Positions 8,700 to 18,800 of a stretch of 64,000 bases of DNA are shown here, piece by piece; the stretch's first letter is position 1, and each line of letters opens with the position of its first letter. The stretch comes from Kocuria carniphila (GTDB lineage: Bacteria > Actinomycetota > Actinomycetes > Actinomycetales > Micrococcaceae): assembly GCF_004136555.1 (NCBI RefSeq), contig NZ_NOIT01000007.1:101314-165313 (forward strand), given 5' to 3'. The translations under genes and the position numbers were made by a program. The notes under the pieces were generated by a model. It made no database searches and had not been told where the DNA came from. It was given only the letters and a program-made list of their open reading frames with translations.

Positions 8700-9763
8700 A
8701 CGTGAGCGCCACCCGGACCGAGGCGGTGCCTCGCACGGTCACGATGCGACGACGACACTTGTCGTGGCCGGTCCTGCTCGGCTGTCTACTGGTGGCGCTC
8801 GCGGTGTCCGTGGCCGTGGGGACCCGCCCGGTGGACCTGGCCGTCACGTGGTCGGTGCTGCCGCACGCCGTGATGGGAGATACCCAGTCGGTCTCCGGAG
8901 TACCCGCGCTCGACGCCGCCGTGGTCGAGTCCCGTGTATGGCGCACCGCGGCCGGCGTGCTCACGGGCGCGGCGCTCGCCGTGGCCGGAGCGCTCCTGCA
9001 GGGTGCCACGCGCAACCCGCTGGGCGATCCCGGAATCCTGGGACTCACCGCGGGTGCCGCGTGCGCCGTGGTCACGGGTGCCGTGCTGGGCGGACTCGTT
9101 TCGCCCGGTTCTCAGCTGTGGCTGGCGGCCCTCGGTTCCGCGGTGGCCATGCTGCTCGTGTATGGGCTGGCCACGGCGGCCAAGGGTGGCGCCCGTCCCG
9201 TAACCCTTGCGCTGACGGGTGCCGCGATCTCCGCGGGGTTGGGGGCGCTCACGAGCGCCATGCTGCTCACAGACCAGGCGACTTTCAACTCGTTCCGCAC
9301 GTGGCAGGTGGGTGACCTGTCCCGGCCGGACGGCACGTTCCTACTGTTGGCGGCGCCCGTGATTCTGGTGGGTCTGGTCTTGGCCTGGCCGCTGGGCGGC
9401 TCCCTGGATACCCTCAGTCTGGGCGACGCGCTGGGTCGCGGCCTGGGCGCCCATCCCGCGCTGATTCGTTTGCTCGCCGGTGTGGCGGTGGTGCTGTTGG
9501 CCGGCACCGCCACCGCGTTGGCCGGCCCGCTCGTGTTCTGCGGTTTGCTCGTGCCCCACGCCGTGCGCGCGTTCGTCGGGGTGTCCTATCGCCGCGTGAT
9601 TCCCGCGTGCATACTGGCCGGTCCCGTGGTGGTCCTGCTCGCTGACACCGTAGCGCGCGTTGCGCTCCCGGATCGTGAACTGCAGGTGGGTATCGCCCTG
9701 GTGATCATCGGTGCGCCCGCGCTCGTGGCCATCGTGCGCCGCAAGGGGGTGGTGACGGCGTGA
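8696..9763 (+). CDS. FecCD-family siderophore ABC transporter permease (first subunit)
   Basis: Inner-membrane permease, 355 aa, of the BtuC/FecCD family with about nine or ten hydrophobic segments. Family hallmarks are VWRTAAGVLTGAALAVAGALLQGATRNPLGDPGILG near the front (only the idea of the motif is given in full by the GATRNPLGDPGILG part) and AGPLVFCGLLVPHAVR near the coupling helix for the ATPase. It pairs with the next gene to form the transmembrane channel for ferric siderophore. Starts at GTG overlapping the previous stop by 4 bp, so translation is coupled. Confidence 0.93.
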   Translation: MNVSATRTEAVPRTVTMRRRHLSWPVLLGCLLVALAVSVAVGTRPVDLAVTWSVLPHAVMGDTQSVSGVPALDAAVVESRVWRTAAGVLTGAALAVAGALLQGATRNPLGDPGILGLTAGAACAVVTGAVLGGLVSPGSQLWLAALGSAVAMLLVYGLATAAKGGARPVTLALTGAAISAGLGALTSAMLLTDQATFNSFRTWQVGDLSRPDGTFLLLAAPVILVGLVLAWPLGGSLDTLSLGDALGRGLGAHPALIRLLAGVAVVLLAGTATALAGPLVFCGLLVPHAVRAFVGVSYRRVIPACILAGPVVVLLADTVARVALPDRELQVGIALVIIGAPALVAIVRRKGVVTA

Positions 9764-10827
9764 GCCAGACACTGACCACCCGCCCCGTTGCAGCTCAGCC
9801 CGCCCGGACCACGGTCGAGAAGGTCCACGACGGACGACGCCGCACTAATCGCAAGCTGCGCAGGGTCACCCTCGGGTTGTGCATGGCTCTACTGGTGTGT
9901 TCTTTCGCCCGCATCGCCCTGGGCAAGTACGTGGTGGCGGTTCCGGATCTGATCTCGGTGCTCGCCGGAAGCTACGACGGTCCCGCCAATTACATCGTGT
10001 GGGACGTGACCCTGCCGCGCACCGTGCTGGGCATCCTCACGGGTGTCTGTTTCGGACTCGGTGGACACCTGTTTCAACGGGTACTGCGCAACCCGCTGGC
10101 CTCCCCGGACATCATGGGCGTCTCCTTCGGGGCGGGTCTGGCCGCGGTCGTGGCCATCACCTTGGGCGGCCTTTCGGGTGCCGCCGTGACGGTCAGTTCC
10201 CTGGCCGGAGCCTTCCTGCTCATGGCCGCGGTGATCCTCGCCGCCGGTGGCACCCGGGCAAATATCGGACGCTTGGTGCTCACCGGTGTTGCCGCCGGAT
10301 CACTGACCACGGCCGGTATCAACGGCGTGCTCACGCGTTCCGATATCTACGCGGCCCAAGACGCTCTGCAGTGGCTGACCGGCTCGTTGAACTCCGCGCG
10401 GTGGAGCGACATCGCCCTCGTGGGAATTTCGCTGCTCGTTCTGCTGCCACTGTGCGCACTGTTGGCACCCTCCGTGGATGCCATGGGCACAGGCGATCAA
10501 CTGGCCTCCGGGCTCGGTGTCCGTGTGCTCCCGGTACGACTCACCGCCCTCGCCCTCGCCGTGGTGTTCGTGGCCGTGGCCGCATCCGTGGTGGGACCGG
10601 TGGCCTTCGTTGCCTTCATGGCCGCGCCCATCGCCCGGGGCCTCACCGGCGGTGCCGGTCTGGCTCACCATGCGGCCCTCGTGGGGGCACTGCTGATGGT
10701 TGTCTCCGACTACATCGCCGCCGAGGCCCTGCCCGGGATCGCCCTACCCGTGGGCGTTGTGACGGCCGCCGCCGGCGCACCCGTTCTGTTGTGGCTGCTG
10801 ACCGGTCGCGGAAAGGCTGAATCATGA
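9760..10827 (+). CDS. FecCD-family siderophore ABC transporter permease (second subunit)
   Basis: Second permease subunit, 355 aa, same fold as its neighbour and probably derived from it by an ancient duplication. The FecCD signature region reads RVLRNPLASPDIMGVSFGAG, and the ATPase-facing loop reads GPVAFVAFMAAPIARGLTG. A charged N-terminal extension of about 30 residues precedes the first membrane helix. It overlaps both neighbours by 4 bp (GTGA and ATGA), so the transport subunits are made in stoichiometric order. Confidence 0.93.
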   Translation: MSQTLTTRPVAAQPARTTVEKVHDGRRRTNRKLRRVTLGLCMALLVCSFARIALGKYVVAVPDLISVLAGSYDGPANYIVWDVTLPRTVLGILTGVCFGLGGHLFQRVLRNPLASPDIMGVSFGAGLAAVVAITLGGLSGAAVTVSSLAGAFLLMAAVILAAGGTRANIGRLVLTGVAAGSLTTAGINGVLTRSDIYAAQDALQWLTGSLNSARWSDIALVGISLLVLLPLCALLAPSVDAMGTGDQLASGLGVRVLPVRLTALALAVVFVAVAASVVGPVAFVAFMAAPIARGLTGGAGLAHHAALVGALLMVVSDYIAAEALPGIALPVGVVTAAAGAPVLLWLLTGRGKAES

Positions 10828-11777
10828 AACTCTCCGAGCACTCGTCGATCGACGCGCCGGATTTGACCGAAGGGGCACCCTTGACCGCACGGCCCACCTC
10901 TTCCACGGCGCAGGGCACGGCCGCGCCGGAGGCAATGTCGTTGCGGATCCGTAACCTCACGGCGGACTACGGTGCGGGGCCCGTCCTGAGCGAGATCTCC
11001 CTGGACATCCCACGCGGCGCCATCACCGTTCTGGTCGGTGCCAACGGCTGTGGCAAGTCCACGCTCCTCAAGACCATTGCGCGCCAGCTCAAGCCCACCC
11101 ACGGCGAGGTGCTGCTGGACGGCGAGGACACAGGAACCTGGTCGCGCACCCAGTTCGCCCGGCGCGTCGGCTTCCTCCCGCAGGATCCGGTGGCCCCGGA
11201 GGGCGTCACCGTGCTCGACCTGATCTCGCGTGGTCGTCACCCGCACCGGGGTGCGTTCGGGCGTTGGCGTCCCACTGATGATCAGGCCATCGCGGAAGCG
11301 GTGGAACTGACCGGATTGGAGAGCTATCTGGACCGTCAGGTCACCGAGCTCTCGGGCGGCCAACGCCAGCGCGTGTGGATTGCCCTGGCCTTGGCTCAAC
11401 AGACGAACGTGCTGCTGTTGGACGAACCCACCACATACTTGGACATCGCCCATCAGGTGGAGGTCCTGGACATCCTGTCGGACCTGCAACGACAGCGCGG
11501 GATCACCCTGGTCATGGTGCTGCACGAACTGAACATGGCCGCCCGCTACGCGGACCAGTTGGTGGCCATCAAAGATGGGGTAGTGCTGGCCGCGGGTACC
11601 GCGGAGGAGGTCATGACCGATCACACCGTCAGCGAGGTCTTCGGAATGCCCGCCCGGGTCCTGCACGATCCCGAATCCGACGCCCGACTGGTGGTTCCGT
11701 CGCGAACCCGCCGAGCGGCGTCGTCGACACCCGAGATCCACGAACCGAACGCAACCGAGAAAGGGACGAATGACTGA
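10824..11777 (+). CDS. Iron-siderophore ABC transporter ATP-binding protein
   Basis: FepC/FecE-type ATPase, 317 aa, that powers siderophore import. Walker A is GANGCGKST, the ABC signature is LSGGQRQR, Walker B is VLLLDEPT with the D-loop TYLDIAHQ, and the switch His is in VMVLHELNMA. About 40 polar residues precede the nucleotide-binding domain, and about 30 residues trail it, so it is longer than the usual 255-270 aa; a later start at an internal ATG (codon 38) would give a standard length, but the ATGA overlap with the permease supports the start given. Confidence 0.93.
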   Translation: MKLSEHSSIDAPDLTEGAPLTARPTSSTAQGTAAPEAMSLRIRNLTADYGAGPVLSEISLDIPRGAITVLVGANGCGKSTLLKTIARQLKPTHGEVLLDGEDTGTWSRTQFARRVGFLPQDPVAPEGVTVLDLISRGRHPHRGAFGRWRPTDDQAIAEAVELTGLESYLDRQVTELSGGQRQRVWIALALAQQTNVLLLDEPTTYLDIAHQVEVLDILSDLQRQRGITLVMVLHELNMAARYADQLVAIKDGVVLAAGTAEEVMTDHTVSEVFGMPARVLHDPESDARLVVPSRTRRAASSTPEIHEPNATEKGTND

Positions 11778-12822
11778 GATCCAAGCCGTCATGACCCGCG
11801 TGACCCGCACCGAGATGGTGGGGGAGCACCTGGTCCGGGTGAGTGTGGCCGGGGACGAACTCTGGACCCTGCCGTGGGGCGAATCCGGTCCCGGGCCTCG
11901 GGCGGACGCGTACTTCAAGTTGCTGATCCCCGCGCCGGGACGTGACCACGAGCGCATTGACACGTCGGACATGTCCCGGTGGCGGCAGGAGTTCCTGTCA
12001 CGCCCCGAGGACGAGCGCGGCTGGATCCGCACCTATACCCTCCGGGACGCACGCGTGCTGACCGGCGGGCACGGGGATGTCGCGGAAGCCGTTCCCGAGA
12101 TGGACATCGACGTGGTGGTGCACGAGGACGAAGTGCACGGAGGACTGGGCCCCGGCGCGCGCTGGGGCTCCGAACTGGCCCCCGGCGACACGGTGCAATT
12201 GATGGTGCCCTCGGCCAGTGGTGCGTGGTGGGCCGGCTGGGACGAGCACCGAGCGCGGAACAATCGGGTGGTCATAGCCGCAGACGAAACGGCGCTACCG
12301 GCGGCCGCCGCCATCGTCGACTGCGTGGATCGGTCCATCTCGCTGCGAGATGATTCCGTGCACGCGACCGGTGCAGCACAATCCCTGCACGTAGCCGTGG
12401 AAGTCCCCGTGCACGGTGACGCGACAATGCCCGCCGGACCGGCCGCGTTGTCACGCGGGGTAATGACCGACGGGGACATCCGGGTCACCCTCGAGAGCGG
12501 CACCGAATTGACCTGGACGTGGCTTGCTCGCGGTGAAACAGCTGCTCGCAACGAGCTCCTGGAGTCCTGGCTCAGCCGACAACTCGAGGGCCGGGAAGGA
12601 ACGGCGCGCCACGCGGCGTCGTCGGCGGTCGACGAACGAGAGGATGACACCGGCGACTTCGTGTGGGCCACCGCGGATGCCACCGGGGCCGGTCCGTACT
12701 GGTTCTTGGCCGCGGAATCCTCCGCCGTGAAATCGTTGCGGCGCATGTGTGTGGCACACGGGGTTCAGAAAACTGACATATCGTTCATGGGGTACTGGAA
12801 ACGGGGACGCGCCACGGAGTAA
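11770..12822 (+). CDS. Siderophore-interacting protein (SIP), flavin-dependent ferric-siderophore reductase
   Basis: Cytosolic FAD-binding reductase, 350 aa, that releases iron from imported siderophores using NAD(P)H. The FAD-binding half contains DERGWIRTYTLRDAR, matching the RxYTxR motif of the family, and the C-terminal half is the SIP NAD(P)H domain ending in the characteristic ISFMGYWKRGRA. It overlaps the ATPase gene by 8 bp and closes the iron operon, so import and reduction are co-induced under IdeR control. Two-thirds of the way along it has an Ala/Glu-rich insert (EGREGTARHAASS) somewhat larger than usual. Confidence 0.9.
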   Translation: MTEIQAVMTRVTRTEMVGEHLVRVSVAGDELWTLPWGESGPGPRADAYFKLLIPAPGRDHERIDTSDMSRWRQEFLSRPEDERGWIRTYTLRDARVLTGGHGDVAEAVPEMDIDVVVHEDEVHGGLGPGARWGSELAPGDTVQLMVPSASGAWWAGWDEHRARNNRVVIAADETALPAAAAIVDCVDRSISLRDDSVHATGAAQSLHVAVEVPVHGDATMPAGPAALSRGVMTDGDIRVTLESGTELTWTWLARGETAARNELLESWLSRQLEGREGTARHAASSAVDEREDDTGDFVWATADATGAGPYWFLAAESSAVKSLRRMCVAHGVQKTDISFMGYWKRGRATE

Positions 12823-12880
12823 CCGCTGTCCGGCGGTCGGATGCGCCCTGCCCTCGGCATCGATGCATCGGAAGGTGACA

Positions 12881-14338
12881 GTGAACGGCCCATTCAGCAA
12901 GGACCTGTCTGCGCGGTCCGTGCGCGTTCGCATCCTGTCCACGATGCTCGCGTTCATGGCCGGTGGGCTGTTGATCGCCGGATTCGTCAGCTACTACGTG
13001 CAGTTCACCGTCCTGGAGGACCGGGTGAACACCGAGCTGTTGCAAGAGGTCGACGAGTTCCAACGGATTGCCGAACTGCGCCAGTCGGACGTGGGCGATG
13101 AGGAAAGCACCGAGGACCTGATGCGCGCCGCCATCCAGAGCGCGGTGCCCGGCGAACACGAGGCATTCCTCGCGTTCCTCGACGACAAGCCCCAGTTCAA
13201 ACCCCAGGAACAGGCCTTCGAACTCGGTAACCCGGAGACGGTTGAGCAGATCTTGGCCGCGCACGAACCCGGGCAGACGATCTTCACTGAGGTCATGGTG
13301 GACGGGGAGGCGGTTCCTGCGGCCATCGCCTCCGTGGAACTGTACAGCGACGAGACACCCGGCATCTTCGTGGCAGCGAACAAGATTCAGAGCCAGCGAG
13401 AACAGATCTGGATCTCGGCCATCACCTACACGGTCGTCAGCCTGGCCACGTTGCTCGCCTCCGCGCTGGTGGGCCTGGTCGTGACGGGCAAGCTCATGCG
13501 CCCCATTGGCGACCTGCGCGATGCCACCCGCGAGATCACGATCTACGACCTCGAGCGTCGCGTTCCCGACCCCGGCACCCGGGACGACGTCGCCGCGCTC
13601 GCTCAGAACTTCAATCGCATGCTCGAACGCATCCAAGAGGGTTACGCGCATCAGCGCCAGTTCATGTCCGACGTCTCCCATGAATTGCGGACACCCCTGA
13701 CCATTGTTCGGGGCACGCTGGAAACCACCGACCCCGAAGATCCCGCCGATGTGACGGAGGGGCACGAGATCGCCTTGGACGAGCTCGATCGGATGAACAG
13801 CTTGGTGACGGACCTGTCCACGCTGGCGAAGACCGGGCGGCCGGACTTCGTGAAGTTCAAGGACGTCAACATGGCGGAGTTCGCCCGCAATGCGTTCTCC
13901 CGCATCGAGCACCTGGGCCCGCGGGAGTGGTTGCTCGATTCCGGTACGGACGTGGTGGCCCAAGCGGACGAGGATCGTTTGACGCAGGCCGTGGTGCAGC
14001 TGGCCGCCAATGCGGTGCGCTACAGCGAACCCGACACCAAGATCGAGCTCAAGGTCCAGCACATGACGCTGTCCGGTCAATCCATGATCATGGTGGGAGT
14101 CCGTGACGAAGGAATCGGCATTGCCGGGGCGGATCAGGCCCGGATCTTCGAACGGTTCGCCCGGGTCTCCGAGAGCGGCGGTGAATCCGGTTCCGGTCTG
14201 GGACTGGCCATCGTCAAGGCCATTGCCGAGGCCCACGGCGGCTCGGTCAGTCTCACGTCCAGGCCGGGTCACGGTTCGACGTTCACCATGATTTTCCCTC
14301 AGGACAACACCCACGTGACCGATCCCAAGGAGCGCTGA
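12881..14338 (+). CDS. Sensor histidine kinase
   Basis: Membrane sensor of a two-component system, 485 aa. One membrane segment (ILSTMLAFMAGGLLIAG) near residue 20 and a second (TVVSLATLLASALVGLVV) near residue 185 enclose an acidic extracellular domain of about 150 residues. A HAMP linker follows, then the phosphoacceptor His267 in SHELRTPLT, the N box around NAVRYS, and G boxes RDEGIGI and GSGLGLAI. The GTG at 12881 is preferred because GGAAGG lies 5 bases upstream; the open frame extends back to 12749, but that would overlap the SIP gene. Its gene lies 58 bp after the SIP gene and 1 bp before its response regulator. Confidence 0.92.
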   Translation: MNGPFSKDLSARSVRVRILSTMLAFMAGGLLIAGFVSYYVQFTVLEDRVNTELLQEVDEFQRIAELRQSDVGDEESTEDLMRAAIQSAVPGEHEAFLAFLDDKPQFKPQEQAFELGNPETVEQILAAHEPGQTIFTEVMVDGEAVPAAIASVELYSDETPGIFVAANKIQSQREQIWISAITYTVVSLATLLASALVGLVVTGKLMRPIGDLRDATREITIYDLERRVPDPGTRDDVAALAQNFNRMLERIQEGYAHQRQFMSDVSHELRTPLTIVRGTLETTDPEDPADVTEGHEIALDELDRMNSLVTDLSTLAKTGRPDFVKFKDVNMAEFARNAFSRIEHLGPREWLLDSGTDVVAQADEDRLTQAVVQLAANAVRYSEPDTKIELKVQHMTLSGQSMIMVGVRDEGIGIAGADQARIFERFARVSESGGESGSGLGLAIVKAIAEAHGGSVSLTSRPGHGSTFTMIFPQDNTHVTDPKER

Positions 14339-14339
14339 C

Positions 14340-15032
14340 ATGCGAATTCTGATTGCCGAGGACGAGCCCCGGATCTCGCGTTTCGTGGCCCGCGGCCTCA
14401 AGGCCCACGGTTACACACCCACGGTGGTGGAGGACGGCATCACCGCCCTGGACTACGCGAGCAGCGGGGAGTTCGACCTCTTGGTCCTGGACGTGGGACT
14501 GCCGCGCATGGACGGTTTCGCGGTGCTGAGGGCATTGCGGGACATGGGCGCGGAGATCCCCGTGCTCATGTGCACCGCCCGCGATTCGGTCGAGGACACC
14601 GTGCACGGCCTGGAAGGCGGTGCCGACGATTACCTGGCCAAACCCTTCCGCTTCGAGGAACTGCTGGCCCGCATCAAATTGCGAGCGCGTGAACGCACCG
14701 GTGGCACCACACAGCCCACGCAGGAAATCCTTGAACTCGGTGATCTGAGTTTGAACCTCCGCACGCGTGTGGCCACGGTGGGCACCGGCGCGCAGAAGCG
14801 TGAAGTGGAGCTGTCCAGCCGCGAGTACGCTCTGTTGGCGCTGTTCCTGGAGCACCCGAATCAGGTCTTGACCCAGGAGATCATCCTGTCGCGGGTGTGG
14901 GGTTACGACTACGACGGTGCGTCGAACGTGGTGGTGGTCTACCTGCGCTACCTGCGGAAGAAGATGGGTGCGGATCGGTTCATCACCGTGCGCGGCGCGG
15001 GCTACAAGCTGGTGGACCCGCGCGAATCATAG
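14340..15032 (+). CDS. Response regulator, OmpR/PhoB family
   Basis: DNA-binding response regulator, 230 aa. The receiver domain has the acidic pocket (EDEP), phosphoacceptor Asp51 in LLVLDVGLPRMDG, the Thr in MCTARD and the Lys in LAKPFRFEEL. The C-terminal winged helix carries the usual region SSREYALLALFLEHPNQVLTQ in outline, with the recognition helix near NVVVVYLRYLRKK. It is cotranscribed with the kinase upstream. The target is unknown, but the exported acidic protein 86 bp downstream is the obvious candidate. Confidence 0.94.
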   Translation: MRILIAEDEPRISRFVARGLKAHGYTPTVVEDGITALDYASSGEFDLLVLDVGLPRMDGFAVLRALRDMGAEIPVLMCTARDSVEDTVHGLEGGADDYLAKPFRFEELLARIKLRARERTGGTTQPTQEILELGDLSLNLRTRVATVGTGAQKREVELSSREYALLALFLEHPNQVLTQEIILSRVWGYDYDGASNVVVVYLRYLRKKMGADRFITVRGAGYKLVDPRES

Positions 15033-15118
15033 GCCTGTGCGCCCCAATCGGGGTGATTATGAGAGTTTCCTCATATCCGGTTCACGGTGGTTTCATCGAC
15101 CCGCGTCAGACTTGAAGC

Positions 15119-15604
15119 ATGAAAACGCTTCGGAACGCCGCAATCCTGACGGCACTTGGGGCAACGGCCACCGCCATCGTCATCATGCCCATGGACTCCA
15201 ACGAGGCCACGCCCGTTCCCGGTGTTGTGGTGACCCCGCAGACCGCGCCCAACGCTTCACCGACCTCGACGGGGAGTCAGAGCGCGGCGCCGTCGGCCTC
15301 GCCCTCGGACACGGCCGCTCCCGACCGTTCCGACAAGGCTGACAAGGCCGCCGAGGACAAGAAGAAGGACGACGACGCCGCTCCCGCGCCCGAGCGCGCG
15401 GCCCCGGCCCAAGCGCCCGCCCCCGCGCCTCCCGCGCCGATCGAGCGCCCGGCGGCACCCGCGCCGCCTCCGGCTCCCGTGGCTCCCGCTCCCGCCCCGG
15501 CACCGCAGGCTCCCGTGTCCGTGCCCCAGGCGCCGGCTCTGAGCAGTGTGTGCGAATGGGATGACGACGAATGGGAGTGCGACGACGATTGGGATGACGA
15601 CTGA
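15119..15604 (+). CDS. Exported Pro/Ala-rich protein with acidic Cys/Trp tail (unknown function)
   Basis: I do not recognise a family. The 161-aa product starts with a Lys/Arg-containing hydrophobic segment (MKTLRNAAILTALG...) that should be a signal peptide or anchor. A Ser/Thr/Pro-rich region, a short charged KADKAAEDKKKDDD block and a roughly 60-residue Pro/Ala spacer follow. The last 20 residues are extremely acidic: CEWDDDEWECDDDWDDD, with two cysteines eight residues apart and three tryptophans. Such a tail could bind divalent cations or form a disulfide-closed loop. It directly follows the kinase/regulator pair and may be its target. Confidence 0.7.
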   Translation: MKTLRNAAILTALGATATAIVIMPMDSNEATPVPGVVVTPQTAPNASPTSTGSQSAAPSASPSDTAAPDRSDKADKAAEDKKKDDDAAPAPERAAPAQAPAPAPPAPIERPAAPAPPPAPVAPAPAPAPQAPVSVPQAPALSSVCEWDDDEWECDDDWDDD

Positions 15605-15630
15605 GTCCCCGGTGGGGTTAGAATGGCGCG

Positions 15631-15885
15631 GTGCACTGTGTGTACACGGACTGTGAACCGGCCATCACCGGGGAGTCTTCGGAAGAACGGATCAAGCCTT
15701 CGGGTGGGTCTCAGTAGAACCGAGCGGGTGGGCCCGTGACAGCCTGCGAATGAGCGGCTCGCGGCGTCGTCGTCCCCGGCAAGGGACGAACCGACGCGAG
15801 TAAGCGAGGTGGTACCGCGCCACCGGCGTACTCCGTACGCCCGAGCGTCCTCGCATCCTGAATTTACTGACGTCTCAGGATGGAG
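15631..15885 (+). promoter_or_regulatory. T-box leader of ileS (translational type)
   Basis: The invariant T-box sequence AGGTGGTACCGCG is at 15807-15819, immediately upstream of an isoleucyl-tRNA synthetase. A -10-like TAGAAT at 15619-15624 places the transcript start near 15631. ATC at 15664-15666, followed by A, is the likely Ile specifier (a second ATC at 15691-15693 is less likely). Downstream, CATCCTGA (15854-15861) and TCAGGATG (15875-15882) form a perfect 8-bp stem that includes the ribosome-binding AGGA. This leader should therefore control translation rather than transcription: uncharged tRNA-Ile binding would free the ribosome-binding site. Confidence 0.9.
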
Positions 15886-15889
15886 CACC

Positions 15890-18800
15890 GTGACTGATTC
15901 ACCCGTTTACCCCAAGGTAAGCACCGACCCCACCGCCCTAGGCGTGCCGTCCGCCCCGCGTTTCCCGCAGGTCGAGGAACGCGTTCTCGACTACTGGAAG
16001 ACCGACGACACCTTCCAGGCGAGCATCGACCAGCGCGAACGGGGCCAGGACGGTTCCAACGAATTCGTTTTCTACGACGGCCCTCCCTTCGCCAACGGAC
16101 TGCCCCACTACGGGCACCTGCTGACCGGCTACGTCAAGGACCTCGTCGCCCGCTACCAGACCCAGCAGGGTCGCCGCGTGGAACGCCGGTTCGGCTGGGA
16201 CACCCACGGTCTGCCGGCCGAACTCGAGGCAATGAAGCAGTTGGGTATGACCGATAAGCAAGAAATCGAAACGATGGGCGTCGACAAGTTCAACGATGCC
16301 TGCCGCGCCTCCGTCATGAAGTACGCCACCGAGTGGCAGGACTACGTGACGCGCCAGGCCCGCTGGGTCGATTTCGACAACGACTACAAGACGCTCAACG
16401 TCGAGTACATGGAATCGGTCATGGCCGCGTTCAAGTCCCTCAGCGACAAGGGACTGATCTACTCCGGTTACCGGGTGCTGCCGTACTGCTGGAAGGACGA
16501 GACGCCCCTGTCCAACCACGAGTTGCGCATGGACGACGACGTCTACAAGGACCGCCAGGACACCACGGTCACCGTGGGCTTCGAGATCCTCGACGACGCC
16601 GCGTGGGCCGTCCAGCCCGACGTCGTCTCCCAGCTCGCAGGGGCCCGCGCCCTGGCCTGGACCACCACGCCCTGGACCCTGCCCACCAACGAAGCGCTCG
16701 CCGTCGGCCCGGACATCGACTACGTGCTGGTCAACGGCGGGGGAGACCTGGCCGGGCGTCGCTACCTGATCGCCTCCGACCTGCTCGCCGGTTATGCCAA
16801 GGACCTGGGCTTCGGAGACGCCGAGGACCCGGCAGCGGCCGCCCACGATGCCGTGACCGCCCACTTCACCGGATCCCAGCTGGAAGGTGTGCGCTACCGC
16901 CCGTTGTGGGACTACTTCACGGACGCCGAGCGCTTCGGCACCGGCACCGCGTGGCAGATCCTCGTGGCCGATTACGTCACCACCACCGACGGCACCGGAC
17001 TGGTCCACCAGTCCCCGGCCTACGGTGAGGACGACCAGAACGTGTGCGCCCGCTACGACATCCCCGTGGTGCTCTCGGTGGATGAGGCCGGCGTGTTCTA
17101 CGACTTCTTCCAGGACGAGTCCTTGGCCGCCGGGGCACCCCTGGCCGGTATCGCCGGGCACAACGTGTTCGACAAGGAAGTGGCCCGCACCGTGATCCGG
17201 GACCTGCGTGCCCAGGACGCGCTCGTGCGCGAATCCAGCTACGTGCACTCCTACCCGCACTGCTGGCGCTGCCGCAACCCCTTGATCTACCGTGCGGTGT
17301 CCTCGTGGTTCGTCAAGGTCACGGACATCAAGGACCGCATGGTCGAGCTCAACCAGGAGATCAACTGGATCCCGGACAACGTCAAGGACGGCCAGTTCGG
17401 AAAGTGGCTCGAGAACGCTCGCGACTGGTCGATCTCGCGCAACCGTTACTGGGGTTCGCCCATCCCGGTGTGGGAGTCCAGCGACCCCAATTACCCGCGC
17501 CGCGACGTCTACGGCTCGCTAGCGGAGATCGAGCGGGACTTCGGCACGCTTCCGCGCAACGCCGAGGGTGAGGTGGACCTGCACCGCCCGTGGGTCGACG
17601 ATCTCACCCGCCCCAACCCGGACGACCCCACCGGCCAGTCCGTGATGCGTCGCGTTCCCGAGATCCTGGACGTGTGGTTCGACTCCGGTTCCATGCCCTA
17701 CGCCCAGGTGCACTACCCCATGGAGAACCGGGAGTGGTTCGAGACCCACAACCCGGCCGATTTCATCGTGGAGTACATCGGTCAGACCCGCGGCTGGTTC
17801 TACCTGCTCCACGTGCTGGCCACCGCGCTGTTCGACCGCCCGGCCTTCCGCAACGTGATCTCGCACGGCATCGTGCTGGGCTCGGACGGGCAGAAGATGT
17901 CCAAGTCCCTGCGCAACTACCCTGACGTCAACGAGGTCTTCGACCGCGACGGCGCGGACGCTATGCGCTGGTTCCTGATGTCCTCACCCATCCTGCGCGG
18001 CGGCAACCTGGTCGTGACCGAGCAGGGTATCCGCGAGGGCGTGCGTCAGATGATGTTGCCACTGTGGAACGTCTACCACTTCTTCGGTCTGTACACGAAC
18101 GCCGCCAAGGGTGGCTCCGGGTACGAGGCGCAGCTGCGCTACCAGGCCGAGAACGTCATGGACCGCTACATCCTGGCCGAGACCGGACGGTTGGTCTCCG
18201 AGACCAAGCAGCAATTCGACGATTATGACATCTGGTCCGCCGCCGAAACCCTGCGCTCCTACATGGACACGCTCACCAACTGGTACGTGCGCCGTTCCCG
18301 CGAGCGGTTCTTCGACGAGGACACCCAGGCCTTCGACGTGCTCTACACCTGTCTGGAGACCGTGTGCCGCGTGGCCGCGCCCCTGTTGCCCCTGGTCACT
18401 GAGGAAATCTGGCGTGGCTTGACCGGCGGCCGTTCGGTGCACCTGACGGACTGGCCGGACGCGTCCCTGTTCCCACAGGACGAGGACCTCATGACGCTCA
18501 TGAACCGCACGCGCGCCATCTGTTCGTCCGGTTCCGCGTTGCGTAAGGCCCACAACTTGCGCGTGCGCCAGCCGCTGGCCGGTCTTACCGTGGCGGTTCC
18601 CGAGGGCCAACGCCTCACCGGAACGTTCGAGTCCATCATTGCGGACGAGCTCAACCTCAAGTCCGTCACGCTGCTCGACTCCGCAGAGGTTTCGCCCGCG
18701 GACTTCGGCATTTCGCAGCAGCTCAAGGTCAACGCCCGCGCCGCGGGCCCGCGCCTGGGCAAGCAGGTCCAGCAGGTCATCAAGGCCGCCAAGTCCGGTG

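Noticed and set aside
15809..15889. Upstream in-frame GTG start for ileS
   Set aside because: It lies within the T-box element, and the 27 extra residues have no homology; GTG 15890 has the ribosome site.
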